Below the pieces are notes generated by a model, which worked only from the letters and a program-made list of their open reading frames with translations, searched no databases and was not told where the DNA came from. Position numbers and translations under genes: made by a program. A stretch of 32,209 nucleotides of DNA, from IMG/VR virus record IMGVR_UViG_3300049719_000077, positions 1 through 32,209 of that record; one strand, written 5' to 3'. Source of the DNA: a virus. This document shows positions 14,996 to 23,548 of the stretch, piece after piece. Every line of letters starts with the position of its first letter. Within the stretch, counting starts at the first letter, position 1.

Positions 14996-15235
14996 ATGAT
15001 TGACGACGACAAACCTCTGCCACGTCGTTCCAAGAAGGATCGCAAAAAGTGGTGCAAGGGAAAGCCTGGCGTTGAACACGTGCTCAAGTGCATGCCATAC
15101 GTTGGCTCGTACCACGAAAGTCATCCCATTTGGCGTGAACTTGTCTGTGTCAACTGTGGGAAAAGATTGGACTATTATTTCCCGTTGTCAGGAACAGTCG
15201 AGTATGATGTCATTTTTCATTTTATGTTCTCCTAA
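14996..15235 (+). CDS. Small zinc-ribbon-like protein
   Basis: This 79-residue protein is read from ATG 14996; a GTG at 14960 overlapping the gp14 stop is an alternative. The N-terminus is very basic (PRRSKKDRKKWCKGK). HVLKCMP and LVCVNCGKR contribute Cys and His that could bind one zinc. Function is not recognised. Its end overlaps the convergent HNH gene by 4 nt. Confidence 0.5.
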   Translation: MIDDDKPLPRRSKKDRKKWCKGKPGVEHVLKCMPYVGSYHESHPIWRELVCVNCGKRLDYYFPLSGTVEYDVIFHFMFS

Positions 15236-15615
15236 ACGAGTAATTTGTTTTTCTTCGCTTCAGTTATGATTTCATCGCGTTTTGTCGTGTCACGCAGCAC
15301 AGTTTCTGCGTCGTTCAACACGTTGGGGTTGTACGCTTTCCAACTGTCACCATGGCCAATGAAGAGGTGACACTCCTTTTCATGTTGCATGCACAGCGTG
15401 ATCAGGTTGTTCTCATCGAGTTCGAGTTCAGGATGCAGGTGAAACGGGTGCACGTGGTGAACCTGCAATTTTTCTGCTCCGCCACACGCTGCACACGTCT
15501 TGTTCTTGTTCTTAGACAAGAAGTCTCGCTCGACCTTGTGCCACTCGGGCGATCGCGCAGGCGTTGTTTTTTCAAAAGCGTCTTTGTCCTGTAAATGTTG
15601 ATTAACGTCTGACAT
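15232..15615 (-). CDS. HNH endonuclease
   Basis: This 127-residue protein is read from ATG 15615; an in-frame upstream ATG at 15714 would run into the divergent gp15 gene and is rejected. The HNH core is clear: CAACGG (Cys 41 and 44), LQVHHVHPF (His 53 and 54), ELDENNLITLC (Asn 70, Cys 75), and HLFIGH near the end of the fold. Such free-standing HNH genes in phages act as homing-type or packaging-associated nucleases. Being on the minus strand among late genes, it looks like a mobile gene placed between gp14 and gp15. Its start is 17 nt from gp15, divergent. Confidence 0.82.
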   Translation of the reverse strand: MSDVNQHLQDKDAFEKTTPARSPEWHKVERDFLSKNKNKTCAACGGAEKLQVHHVHPFHLHPELELDENNLITLCMQHEKECHLFIGHGDSWKAYNPNVLNDAETVLRDTTKRDEIITEAKKNKLLV

Positions 15616-15618
15616 AGT

Positions 15619-15626
15619 TATAAATA
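15619..15626 (+). promoter_or_regulatory. T4-type late promoter TATAAATA
   Basis: TATAAATA is an exact match to the T4 late promoter consensus and ends 6 nt before ATG 15633. With T4 geometry, transcription would start at or beside the start codon; no Shine-Dalgarno is present. Confidence 0.6.
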
Positions 15627-15632
15627 ATAACC

Positions 15633-17015
15633 ATGCCAACTCGTCAGACAGCGTCTCGATACCAAAAGAGCGTGTTTTCTGTTCCCCCGTTGCCCACAGG
15701 ATATTCTGCGACAACGAGCGACCTGTTCATTTCTCCCGTCGGCATTGAGGACGTTGACAAGGCGCTGTTCGACTTGTTCGACGGGGAGATTGGGTTTCAG
15801 GTTTCAGGCGACGACGTTGATGGTTCAAAAAAGCTGAGCGTCGTGTTTCAAGCAGGTGAAAAGTGGGCATTGTTGAAGAGGCTACGCTCAATGCGCGACA
15901 GAAACGGGAGCCTAAAACTGCCAATCATGAGCGTTTTGCGAACGTCAGTCGTTCAGGACTTTTCTGCTGACATCAACGGGAGAGGAATTAACCAACAAAC
16001 AGGAGAGCTAATTGTAAAGCGCCGCCTCGATAAGAGCGACAGGGCATATCAAAATAGCATTAATCGACTTGGACTGCAACACCAACAAAACGTTGTGTCT
16101 AACAATGACGTTGACGTCGTGTCAGAGACATTGGGAACGAACTCAGACGATGAAATCGTTGGCGACGATAATAGCACAGTGTTGGTTGAAGAAAGCAATT
16201 CTGTACCTGCGACGTCAAGAAGCATAAGTGATTTGCTTTTGACAGACACAGACGTCGCAAACGGCGCATTGTTGAAGTCAAACAAGACAAACAACATATT
16301 TGAGGTAATTGTTCTCCCATCGCCACAGTTCTTCACTGCAACATACGAAGTCACGTTTTGGGCACAGTACACGACACACATGAACCAATTATTGGGACAG
16401 TTGATGGGTTCATTTCTTCCACAAGGAAATGCATGGCGAATTGACACACCTGCGGGTTACTGGTTCGTTGCAGTCGTTGACAATAACTCATACTCGTCAA
16501 AGGAAAACGCTGACGATTTTTCTGCTGAAGAACGGGTGATAAAGTACGAGTTCACTGTCACGATAAAAGGCTATTCATTTGCGCCTCGTGAACCTGGACA
16601 GCCAATACCTGTGCGAAGGTACGTGTCAGCGCCACAAGTGTCGTTTGAGATATCGACGAGTGAAGTTTCGTCCCCAACGGGCATAATCGATCCATTCTTA
16701 GGTGCAGATGATCCAACGTTGCCGATGAGCAAAAATGCAAATAAGCGTCCGGATCAGAGATTTGACGGAAACACGTTGTTGTACAAAAATCCTGGCATGG
16801 CTGAAATCGATCTAAGTCAACAGGACCCTGCGTTGTCGACAGTGCCACGAGGTGTTCCTGTTGCGCGTTATCAAAAGGTTTCATCAATCAACGAAAAAGG
16901 TCAACAGGTGATAAGATACGTAAAGGTGAGAAGCGTGAATAAGTTCACCGGTGAGAGCGTCATAGCGATTGGTGATGCGTCTTTGGGTGGAATAAGTATA
17001 CTACTTGATGAGTGA
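15633..17015 (+). CDS. gp15: Tail terminator/sheath stabiliser, T4 gp15-like
   Basis: This 460-residue protein resembles T4 gp15, which caps the completed tail tube and sheath and joins them to the neck. The fit is best in the middle and C-terminal part. LPSPQFFTATYEVTFWAQY corresponds to the T4 segment of the form PSPIKMIYELSIFTRYEDDM. MNQLLGQLMGSFLPQG and a YEFTVTIKGYSFAP strand parallel the T4 features before its polar tail. T4 gp15 has about 272 residues. The extra length includes about 75 polar residues at 150-225 and a long polar C-terminus from about 335. Position after gp14 and before the sheath agrees with T4 order, except that terminase genes are missing from the gap that follows. 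Confidence 0.75.
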   Translation: MPTRQTASRYQKSVFSVPPLPTGYSATTSDLFISPVGIEDVDKALFDLFDGEIGFQVSGDDVDGSKKLSVVFQAGEKWALLKRLRSMRDRNGSLKLPIMSVLRTSVVQDFSADINGRGINQQTGELIVKRRLDKSDRAYQNSINRLGLQHQQNVVSNNDVDVVSETLGTNSDDEIVGDDNSTVLVEESNSVPATSRSISDLLLTDTDVANGALLKSNKTNNIFEVIVLPSPQFFTATYEVTFWAQYTTHMNQLLGQLMGSFLPQGNAWRIDTPAGYWFVAVVDNNSYSSKENADDFSAEERVIKYEFTVTIKGYSFAPREPGQPIPVRRYVSAPQVSFEISTSEVSSPTGIIDPFLGADDPTLPMSKNANKRPDQRFDGNTLLYKNPGMAEIDLSQQDPALSTVPRGVPVARYQKVSSINEKGQQVIRYVKVRSVNKFTGESVIAIGDASLGGISILLDE

Positions 17016-17452
17016 TACAAAATATGTTACATAGTTATGTAACAATATTGGAACAATTTTTCTCATATAAATTTGAGCTTGATCCAAATAATGTTACAAT
17101 AACATTGTTGAGGAAACATGTGGGAGCTCGTCGATTTGTTTGGAACTGGGCTCTTGCAAAGAGAAAGCTATGTTCGCACTGTGGACACAAGCATGAAAAA
17201 TTGAAGCTAAGTGACAGAGAATGGGTTTGTAAAGCGTGTGGAACACACCATGATAGAGATATAAACGCAGCAAAAAATTTATTTAAGCAAATAGAAACAT
17301 TTAATGTACCGATGAGTTGTCGGGATCGTGGAATACCTTTTAAAAAAGGTAAATCCAAAAAGTCTGTGGAGAAACCTCTTATGGGAGTTCAGTTTAACGA
17401 ACTTAGTAATGTTATCTGTGAAGCAGAAAACGAACGCTTGAACTATATGTAG
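17012..17452 (+). pseudogene. Internally deleted TnpB (IS200/IS605-type) remnant
   Basis: The 146 codons begin at GTG 17012, overlapping the gp15 stop (ATG 17024 is an alternative). Residues 19-51 (YKFELDPN, then TLLRKHVGARRFVWNWALAKR) match the N-terminus of TnpB. They pass directly into its C-terminal zinc ribbon (CSHCG...WVCKACG; Cys 54, 57, 73 and 76) and HDRDINAAKNL, the RuvC-III motif. About 240 residues carrying RuvC-I, RuvC-II and the recognition lobe are missing, in frame. Full TnpB has roughly 370-400 residues. The product cannot be an active RNA-guided nuclease. It occupies the slot where T4 has genes 16 and 17. Confidence 0.8.
17025..17044. repeat. Near-palindromic hairpin at the TnpB remnant 5' end
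   Basis: TGTTACATA at 17025-17033 and TATGTAACA at 17036-17044 form a 9-bp stem around GT. IS200/IS605 elements have subterminal hairpins recognised by their transposase, so this could be the left-end hairpin. A second perfect 8-bp hairpin lies at 17334-17351 (TACCTTTT/AAAAGGTA) inside the remnant's 3' part. Confidence 0.55.
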
Positions 17453-17502
17453 TTCAATGTCAGTTTCGTATACTATAATTAGAAATCAGGAGACTTTTTT
17501 CT

Positions 17503-20469
17503 ATGGCGTCCGAACAAATACTCAATTCACCTGGCATCCTTGAACGAGAGATCGATCAATCACAGCCTTCACCCACCGGTCCCATTGGCGTGCCTGCTGG
17601 CGTGATTGGAACGACAAACAAGGGTCCTGCGTTCGTGCCAGTCGTCGTTGGAAACGTGGGCGACTTCACGAATACGTTTGGTGCACTCGACATATACAAA
17701 CCTGGAACTTACGCGGCGAACGAGTGGTTGAACAATCGCACGGCTTTGACGTACTTGCGCGTTCTTGGAGCAGGATCAGCTGCAGAAAATGCGTCGACGG
17801 GTGAAACGTTGAACGCAGGATTGAGCGTGTTGCCAGACGTTGTAACGCAAATTCCCGGTCGTCACACCGGTATGGTTCAATTTTTGACGCAGCAAGGCAA
17901 CGTTTCTGCACAAGAAATTGCGCTGCCAATGTTCACTGATAACACCAGTTTTAGTGGTGGGACTGCAAACGTCGTTCGAGGCGTTATTTTGCTCACGACC
18001 GGTTCACGCATGATGGTTCAAAGTGGTAATGCTTCGAGCGTCGGTGCTTTTGTGGGTGCAGGACCGAACGACCTAGCAACGGTCGTGAACGGAGAGTTTA
18101 AACTAATAATTTCGAGCAGCAATCCATTCGTTACGACTGATGGAAATGTTGGCGTCGCAATCTACAGCGCGTCGTTTGATCCGAGCGATCAAAATTACTT
18201 TGGAAAAGTTTTGAACAAAGATCCAAAACAATTTGCAACTCGACAACACCTGTTATATGCTGATTTTGCTGTTGATGCTGAAATTTTGTCGTCGTCTTAT
18301 GCAGCGATACTGTCAGGTTCATCTGACGTTGTCAACCCCGTTTCGAATAGAACATACATGAATGCATTTGGATCGTTCAAATCACGTTATAAGACCGCAA
18401 AGACTTCAACGTTCATATCGCAGCCTTTTGGCACAAAAGAGTATGACTTGTTCTACTTTGAGGCGATGGACGATGGCGAGTACGCAAACACGTTGACGAA
18501 GATAACGATCACTAACTTGCAGGCTTCGCTTGATCCTACGAACAAGTATGGCTCATTCACTGTTCAGGTTCGCGCGTTTGATGACACCGACACGAACATG
18601 AACGTTCTCGAAACGTATCCAGGATGTACTTTGGATCCTCAAAGCGATCACTATGTCGGTAGGTTGATCGGTGACAGAAAAGTGTTCTTCAATTTTGACG
18701 TAGAGGACAGTGAAAAGCGAGTGGTGTCGACTGGTAAGTACGCAAACGTTTCAAAGTACGTCAGGGTACAAATTTCAGAAGACGTTGAACGAGCAATTCT
18801 TCCACAAACGGTGTTACCATTTGGGTTTAGAGGCGTCGAACTGTTGAAGACGAACGACGCGCTTGGTGACAAACCCACGGCGCAACCTCGCCTTGCAGGT
18901 GTTTTAGGAACACAAAACACAATAACGGGTTCAGTGTTGCCTCCGATACCGTTCAGGTTCAAGGTGACGCGTGGTGAAGTTCCAACGTCGCAAGCTTTCA
19001 TTGGACAGCCCGGTGCGACAGAGGTCACAAATCCAAACTTGTGTTGGGGTGTCAAGTTTGAACGAAACGATAATCCGACGAACTCAAACCTGTCGTCAGA
19101 GCCCAATGCTTTGATTGCGTCCTACACGAAGTTTTTGGGATTTGAACAGCTCGACACTGTCGTGACGAGTTCCGGTGCTGACACGTTCAATAATAACAAG
19201 TTCACGTTGGCTCGAGTTGCACTGTCAAACGGTGCGATCGCAGACCTCACGTCATCTGTCACCGATCACATGCGTGAAGCTGCGTACATTCGCAGTGGGA
19301 CGGTGAACTCGACTGACTACAGGATACTAAATAACGGTGAACAATCAAGGCTAACGTTTGCATCCTTGTTACAGTCGGGTTCAGCTGCGACGTTCAATCA
19401 GTTCTCACACTACGCAAAGTTTTCAACATTCATGCACGGCGGGTTCGACGGCGTGAATTTCTTGGACCAAGATGCAATCAGGATGAACGATAAAATTTCA
19501 TCGTTCGATGCGCTCGGCGGCGCTGAACAAAACTATGTGTCGCCTGGTCTTGCGACAAATGTGGGTGGCGTTGGTCAAAATAATAGCACGGTCGCTTCGT
19601 ACAAAAAGGCGATTGACATCATGACTGACAAGATGACGGTGAACGTCAACGTGTTGACAGTTCCTGGAATTCGGGATTCGTTCATCACTGACTACGCATC
19701 GCAAAAAGTAAAAGAATATGGACTTGCATTCTACGTCATGGACATCCCGTCCTACGATGATGCACAAAATCGACTGTACGACAGCTTGGTCAAGCCATCA
19801 GTGAATAGAACTGCAAACGCGTTTGACACTCGAGCAATTGATAACAACTACATCGCAGCATATTTCCCGGATGTTTCAATTGACGACACCGTGAACAAGC
19901 GTCGAGTGAGAGTTCCGGCGTCTGTCGCAGCGCTCGGCGCGATTGGTTTCAATGACAGGGTTGCATATCCTTGGTTTGCTCCAGCTGGTTTCAACCGAGC
20001 CGCGCTCGATGACGTCAAGTCAGTCGTCGTTCGCCTGAACACCGCTGACCGCGATCGGTTGAGCAACAGTCGCATCAATCCAATCGCAACGTTCCCACGC
20101 GCAGGGTTTGTCATCTATGGACAAAAAACATTGCAGGTCGCAAAGACGTCGTTGAACAGAGTTAACGTGCGGAGACTTTTGCTTGAGGTCAAGCGAATTG
20201 TTATCGCAATTGCGAATGGCATTGTGTTTGAGCAGAACACTCAGGACACGAGAAACTTGTTCGTGAAGTCCGCGAACGAGCAGCTTGGTCTAATTCAGGT
20301 TCAGTCAGGCGTTGATGACTTCAACGTGATAATGGACACAACGAACAATTCGCCTGAAGACGCTGCCGCGAACAAGTTGAATGGTCGAATAGTGATCGCA
20401 CCGACACACTCAGTTGAAATGATAGGAATTGATTTCATCGTGACAAACAGTGGGGTCACGTTCACATAA
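17503..20469 (+). CDS. gp18: Tail sheath protein 1, T4 gp18-like
   Basis: This 988-residue contractile tail sheath protein has AGGAG 10 nt before ATG 17503. The N-terminus carries the conserved GVPAGVIGTTNKGPAFVPV and DFTNTFG (about 27-65). The C-terminal domain has YPWFAPAGFNR, GFVIYGQKTLQ, LNRVNVRRLLLEVKR, and a final beta arm ending at IGIDFIVTNSGVTF, all typical of sheath proteins. T4 gp18 has 659 residues. The extra 300 or so residues lie in the central part (about 90-560), where sheath subunits have exposed variable domains. A close paralogue follows at 20563. TATAAT at 17474-17479 may serve as the -10 of its own promoter. Confidence 0.92.
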   Translation: MASEQILNSPGILEREIDQSQPSPTGPIGVPAGVIGTTNKGPAFVPVVVGNVGDFTNTFGALDIYKPGTYAANEWLNNRTALTYLRVLGAGSAAENASTGETLNAGLSVLPDVVTQIPGRHTGMVQFLTQQGNVSAQEIALPMFTDNTSFSGGTANVVRGVILLTTGSRMMVQSGNASSVGAFVGAGPNDLATVVNGEFKLIISSSNPFVTTDGNVGVAIYSASFDPSDQNYFGKVLNKDPKQFATRQHLLYADFAVDAEILSSSYAAILSGSSDVVNPVSNRTYMNAFGSFKSRYKTAKTSTFISQPFGTKEYDLFYFEAMDDGEYANTLTKITITNLQASLDPTNKYGSFTVQVRAFDDTDTNMNVLETYPGCTLDPQSDHYVGRLIGDRKVFFNFDVEDSEKRVVSTGKYANVSKYVRVQISEDVERAILPQTVLPFGFRGVELLKTNDALGDKPTAQPRLAGVLGTQNTITGSVLPPIPFRFKVTRGEVPTSQAFIGQPGATEVTNPNLCWGVKFERNDNPTNSNLSSEPNALIASYTKFLGFEQLDTVVTSSGADTFNNNKFTLARVALSNGAIADLTSSVTDHMREAAYIRSGTVNSTDYRILNNGEQSRLTFASLLQSGSAATFNQFSHYAKFSTFMHGGFDGVNFLDQDAIRMNDKISSFDALGGAEQNYVSPGLATNVGGVGQNNSTVASYKKAIDIMTDKMTVNVNVLTVPGIRDSFITDYASQKVKEYGLAFYVMDIPSYDDAQNRLYDSLVKPSVNRTANAFDTRAIDNNYIAAYFPDVSIDDTVNKRRVRVPASVAALGAIGFNDRVAYPWFAPAGFNRAALDDVKSVVVRLNTADRDRLSNSRINPIATFPRAGFVIYGQKTLQVAKTSLNRVNVRRLLLEVKRIVIAIANGIVFEQNTQDTRNLFVKSANEQLGLIQVQSGVDDFNVIMDTTNNSPEDAAANKLNGRIVIAPTHSVEMIGIDFIVTNSGVTFT

Positions 20470-20488
20470 ACAAGTGTGTAATAGTTTG

Positions 20489-20516
20489 AACGCACCTACG
20501 GGTGCGTTTGCTATTT
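20489..20516 (+). terminator. Intrinsic terminator after sheath 1
   Basis: The stem AACGCACC with GGTGCGTT around the loop TACG is followed by TGCTATTT. The same hairpin sequence recurs after sheath 2 at 23480-23499. Confidence 0.85.
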
Positions 20517-20542
20517 AAATGGACAAAATCAAAATGTTTACC

Positions 20543-20550
20543 ATATTTAT
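20543..20550 (+). promoter_or_regulatory. Class 2 (late-like) promoter box of sheath 2
   Basis: ATATTTAT lies 12 nt before ATG 20563, and GTGAGGAAC between them provides a Shine-Dalgarno. This message would have a short leader, unlike gp13 and gp14. Confidence 0.45.
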
Positions 20551-20562
20551 GGGTGAGGAACT

Positions 20563-23460
20563 ATGACGATCACTTACGGTTCAGCCGGCGTAACTGCAAC
20601 AGAAATTGACATATCGGGTCCAGTTGTACAACAACCAACGGGAATTCCTGCTGGCGTAATTGGAACGTCGCAAAAAGGTCCCGCTTTTGCTCCAGTGACT
20701 GTTGGCGTGTTTAGCGACTTTTCAGCAAAGTTTGGTGCGAGCGATGGGAAGAAATTCATGCCGCTCGCTGCGAACGAGTGGCTGCGAAATCAAAGTTCGT
20801 TGACGGCAGTTAGAGTTTTGGGTGTCGGAGATGGCAAGACGCGAAATCCTGACGGTTCGGTGACGTCTGCGGGTTTCACAGTCGGTGAAAATGAGCCAAA
20901 CACGTCGTTGCCAGTGAGTGATCCTGCGTACGGTAATCTCGTGTACAATCCTTACGCGATTGCAGGTGGTCCTCACGGTCGCACTTATTTCCTTGGTGCG
21001 CTGATGTCAGCGTCAGCAGGTTCAACGATATTTTCTTCTGCATCGATAAATTTGCCCTCCACACCCGTTGTTCGTGGTGTCGTGATGGCAGCGAACGGCG
21101 TTATCTTGCGCCTTGCAAACGACGAGTTCAACAGCGCAAATCCACCTTCGAGCGTTATCGCCGCGGCCGACGTGAGCGCCACCGGCATGTCTGTTGGCAC
21201 AGTGACAACGTCGAGCAACGGGACAGTAAAACAAGATTTTAGGTTGTTGTTGAATGGCATTCCGGGAACAGATCCTTCGTACCCAAACGTCATCACCGCA
21301 TCGTTCGATCCAAATGCATCTAATTACTTTGCGAACGTGTTCAACACTGACCCGTACAAGTTACAACAAACCGGTCACTTTTTGTACGCAAATTACGACA
21401 TCTTGACGTCACAGGCAGTCGTGAATGGAACTGGCATAACTACCGGATCAACGCTTGCATTCTTGGTCACCGGTTCGTCAATTACAACAGCACCTAATTA
21501 CGAGGCATTTACTGATCGCTTCTCAAATGCACGATCACCGTGGATAGTGTCACAAAAGTTTGGTGGAGTTGCGCAAAATCTATTTAGAATTTGGGCGCTC
21601 GATAGCGGCGCAAACGTTTCAATGCTGTACAAGATTTCAGTTGAAAACATCGCAGCGTCGTCCGACAACACGACGCCCTTTGGAACGTTCGACGTGACAG
21701 TACGAGATTGGAACGACACTGATGGAAACGTGAGCTATCTCGAACAGTGGCGTGGTCTGTCGCTCGATCCTAGCTCGCCGCGTTACATTTCGAACGTCAT
21801 CGGCGATCTACACACGTACTTTGACTTTGATCGCTCTGACAGCGAACAAAAACTTGCAATTGACGGTGACTACGAGAACGCGTCTAACTTGATCCGCGTA
21901 GAAGTGTCTGACAACGTTCAGAATGGTTCAATTGAACCCACGGCGTTGCCATTTGGTTTTGCGTCGCCGCTTCACTTGGTCACAACGTCAGGATCGCTCG
22001 ACGGAACACGTTGTCACTTCGTCACCGGTGCAATGCAACCGCCGCTGCCCATGCGTCAGAACATAACAAATGGCTCAGGTGCCAAGGCGCTCGTGAATCC
22101 GCAGCTATATTGGGGCGTTCAGTTCGAGCACCAGGCATCGCTCAACATGCCGAACGGAACGACGTTGAAGAATGCGTCATTGAACTCATGGGCAAAGTAC
22201 TTTCCTGAGTTTTCAACTGTTCCAGTCGTCATCGGTGGCGACACTTTCTGTAACAATGAATTCACGCTCGAGAACGTAAAAGTCGTGACGAGTTCAATTG
22301 GACTTGCTGACCCAAGCGCTTGGGCCTCTGCAACGTACGCTCGAGACGGAAACATTGTCACTGATGACAACGCAAAGACACGGCCTCTAAAAGTTGATGA
22401 CCTAACTTCTGCGAACAGGCGCTTCATCAAGTTCACAACGCTGATGCAAGGTGGGTTCGACGGCACGAACATGTTTGACAGGGACGAAGCGGAGATAAAT
22501 AACGCTGCTGTTACAGCCGACATGGACAACGTGTCACGAGGCAGGAACAATGGCCCCAACGTGATGGCGTATAGAAAAGCAATCCAACTGATGCAGTCAA
22601 CGACCGAAGTAGACGTGCAGCTGCTAATTGTTCCTGGAATTCGTCATCCCGCTGTGACAGACACGTTGATCGCTGCAGTCGAGGAACGATTTGACGCGCT
22701 CGCCATCGTTGATATTGAACAGCTCGATGGAAACGGTGACAACGTCGTAGGTGACGATCAGCAACCTGTCGTCAATGCGACAGCAGAGCAGTTCGCAGGC
22801 AGGCTCGCTGACAGCTCATTTGCGGCCGCTTACTTCCCTGACGTCGTGATGACAGACCCGACGACAAAGACAAACCTCTTTGTCCCGCCGTCAGTCGCAG
22901 TTCTCGGCGCGCTCGCACTGAACGATAAGTTGGCCCAACCTTGGTTTGCACCGGCAGGCATGACACGAGGTTCGCTCCAGACGACACTTGAGACGAGAGT
23001 GAAGTTATCTAAGAACGACATGGACGCGCTCTACAATGTCAACATCAACCCGTTGGTTGCATTCCCAGGCAATGGCACGGGCGGAACTGCGCCGACGGGT
23101 GGAGTTGTCGTGTGGGGTCAAAAGACGCTACAGGCATCTGCAAGCGCGCTCGACAGGGTCAACGTCAGGCGGTTGCTGGTCAATCTGCGTCGTCAAGTCA
23201 GAGACGTCGCGCAGACGATCATGTTCGAGCCGAACAGGGCAGCAACGCTCGCAAGGTTCCAGAACGCGGTCACGCCAATTTTGCAACGTGTGCAAAAGTT
23301 GTCGGGCATCGAGAAGTACAAGGTACAGATAGACACGACGACGACGACACAGGTGGACGTGCTTAATTCGACAATCCGCGGGAAAATCTTCATCGTGCCC
23401 ACAAAAGCTGTTGAATTTGTCAGCTTGGACTTCGTGGTGTCAAATCCAGGCAGTGCATAA
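20563..23460 (+). CDS. Tail sheath protein 2, paralogue of sheath 1
   Basis: This 965-residue protein parallels sheath 1 along its length. The N-terminus has GIPAGVIGTSQKGPAFAPV and DFSAKFG. The middle has Y-G-N-V-D-type strands and a GGFDGTNMFDRDE segment matching GGFDGVNFLDQDA in sheath 1. The C-terminus has QPWFAPAGMTRG, GGVVVWGQKTLQ, LDRVNVRRLLVNLRR and FVSLDFVVSNPG. Sequence has diverged strongly in the central domain (about 80-480). Its 5' region has its own late-like box and Shine-Dalgarno, and its terminator repeats that of sheath 1, so the unit looks like an old tandem duplication. Both copies are intact, which argues that both are used in the tail. Confidence 0.92.
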   Translation: MTITYGSAGVTATEIDISGPVVQQPTGIPAGVIGTSQKGPAFAPVTVGVFSDFSAKFGASDGKKFMPLAANEWLRNQSSLTAVRVLGVGDGKTRNPDGSVTSAGFTVGENEPNTSLPVSDPAYGNLVYNPYAIAGGPHGRTYFLGALMSASAGSTIFSSASINLPSTPVVRGVVMAANGVILRLANDEFNSANPPSSVIAAADVSATGMSVGTVTTSSNGTVKQDFRLLLNGIPGTDPSYPNVITASFDPNASNYFANVFNTDPYKLQQTGHFLYANYDILTSQAVVNGTGITTGSTLAFLVTGSSITTAPNYEAFTDRFSNARSPWIVSQKFGGVAQNLFRIWALDSGANVSMLYKISVENIAASSDNTTPFGTFDVTVRDWNDTDGNVSYLEQWRGLSLDPSSPRYISNVIGDLHTYFDFDRSDSEQKLAIDGDYENASNLIRVEVSDNVQNGSIEPTALPFGFASPLHLVTTSGSLDGTRCHFVTGAMQPPLPMRQNITNGSGAKALVNPQLYWGVQFEHQASLNMPNGTTLKNASLNSWAKYFPEFSTVPVVIGGDTFCNNEFTLENVKVVTSSIGLADPSAWASATYARDGNIVTDDNAKTRPLKVDDLTSANRRFIKFTTLMQGGFDGTNMFDRDEAEINNAAVTADMDNVSRGRNNGPNVMAYRKAIQLMQSTTEVDVQLLIVPGIRHPAVTDTLIAAVEERFDALAIVDIEQLDGNGDNVVGDDQQPVVNATAEQFAGRLADSSFAAAYFPDVVMTDPTTKTNLFVPPSVAVLGALALNDKLAQPWFAPAGMTRGSLQTTLETRVKLSKNDMDALYNVNINPLVAFPGNGTGGTAPTGGVVVWGQKTLQASASALDRVNVRRLLVNLRRQVRDVAQTIMFEPNRAATLARFQNAVTPILQRVQKLSGIEKYKVQIDTTTTTQVDVLNSTIRGKIFIVPTKAVEFVSLDFVVSNPGSA

Positions 23461-23478
23461 TCAAACAAATTGATAGTC

Positions 23479-23507
23479 GAACGCACCTACGGGTGCGTTC
23501 TTCATTT
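23479..23507 (+). terminator. Intrinsic terminator after sheath 2
   Basis: The stem GAACGCACC with GGTGCGTTC around the loop TACG (9 bp) is followed by TTCATTT. The core is identical to the terminator after sheath 1. Confidence 0.85.
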
Positions 23508-23548
23508 AAGAATGTGTATATTTTTTGAGAATATGATAAATTTAATTT

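Noticed and set aside
15619-15626. TATAAATA read on the opposite strand (TATTTATA) as a promoter for the minus-strand HNH gene.
   Set aside because: The HNH start lies at 15615, on the other side at only 3 nt; the forward orientation matches the T4 consensus and the late gene gp15.
17012-17452. TnpB remnant as an active miniature RNA-guided nuclease.
   Set aside because: RuvC-I and RuvC-II catalytic residues and the recognition region are absent, so nuclease activity is not plausible.
22011-23366. Alternative-frame open frames inside the sheath genes.
   Set aside because: They overlap strongly conserved sheath coding sequence, have Arg- and Ser-rich shadow composition, and have no ribosome sites.
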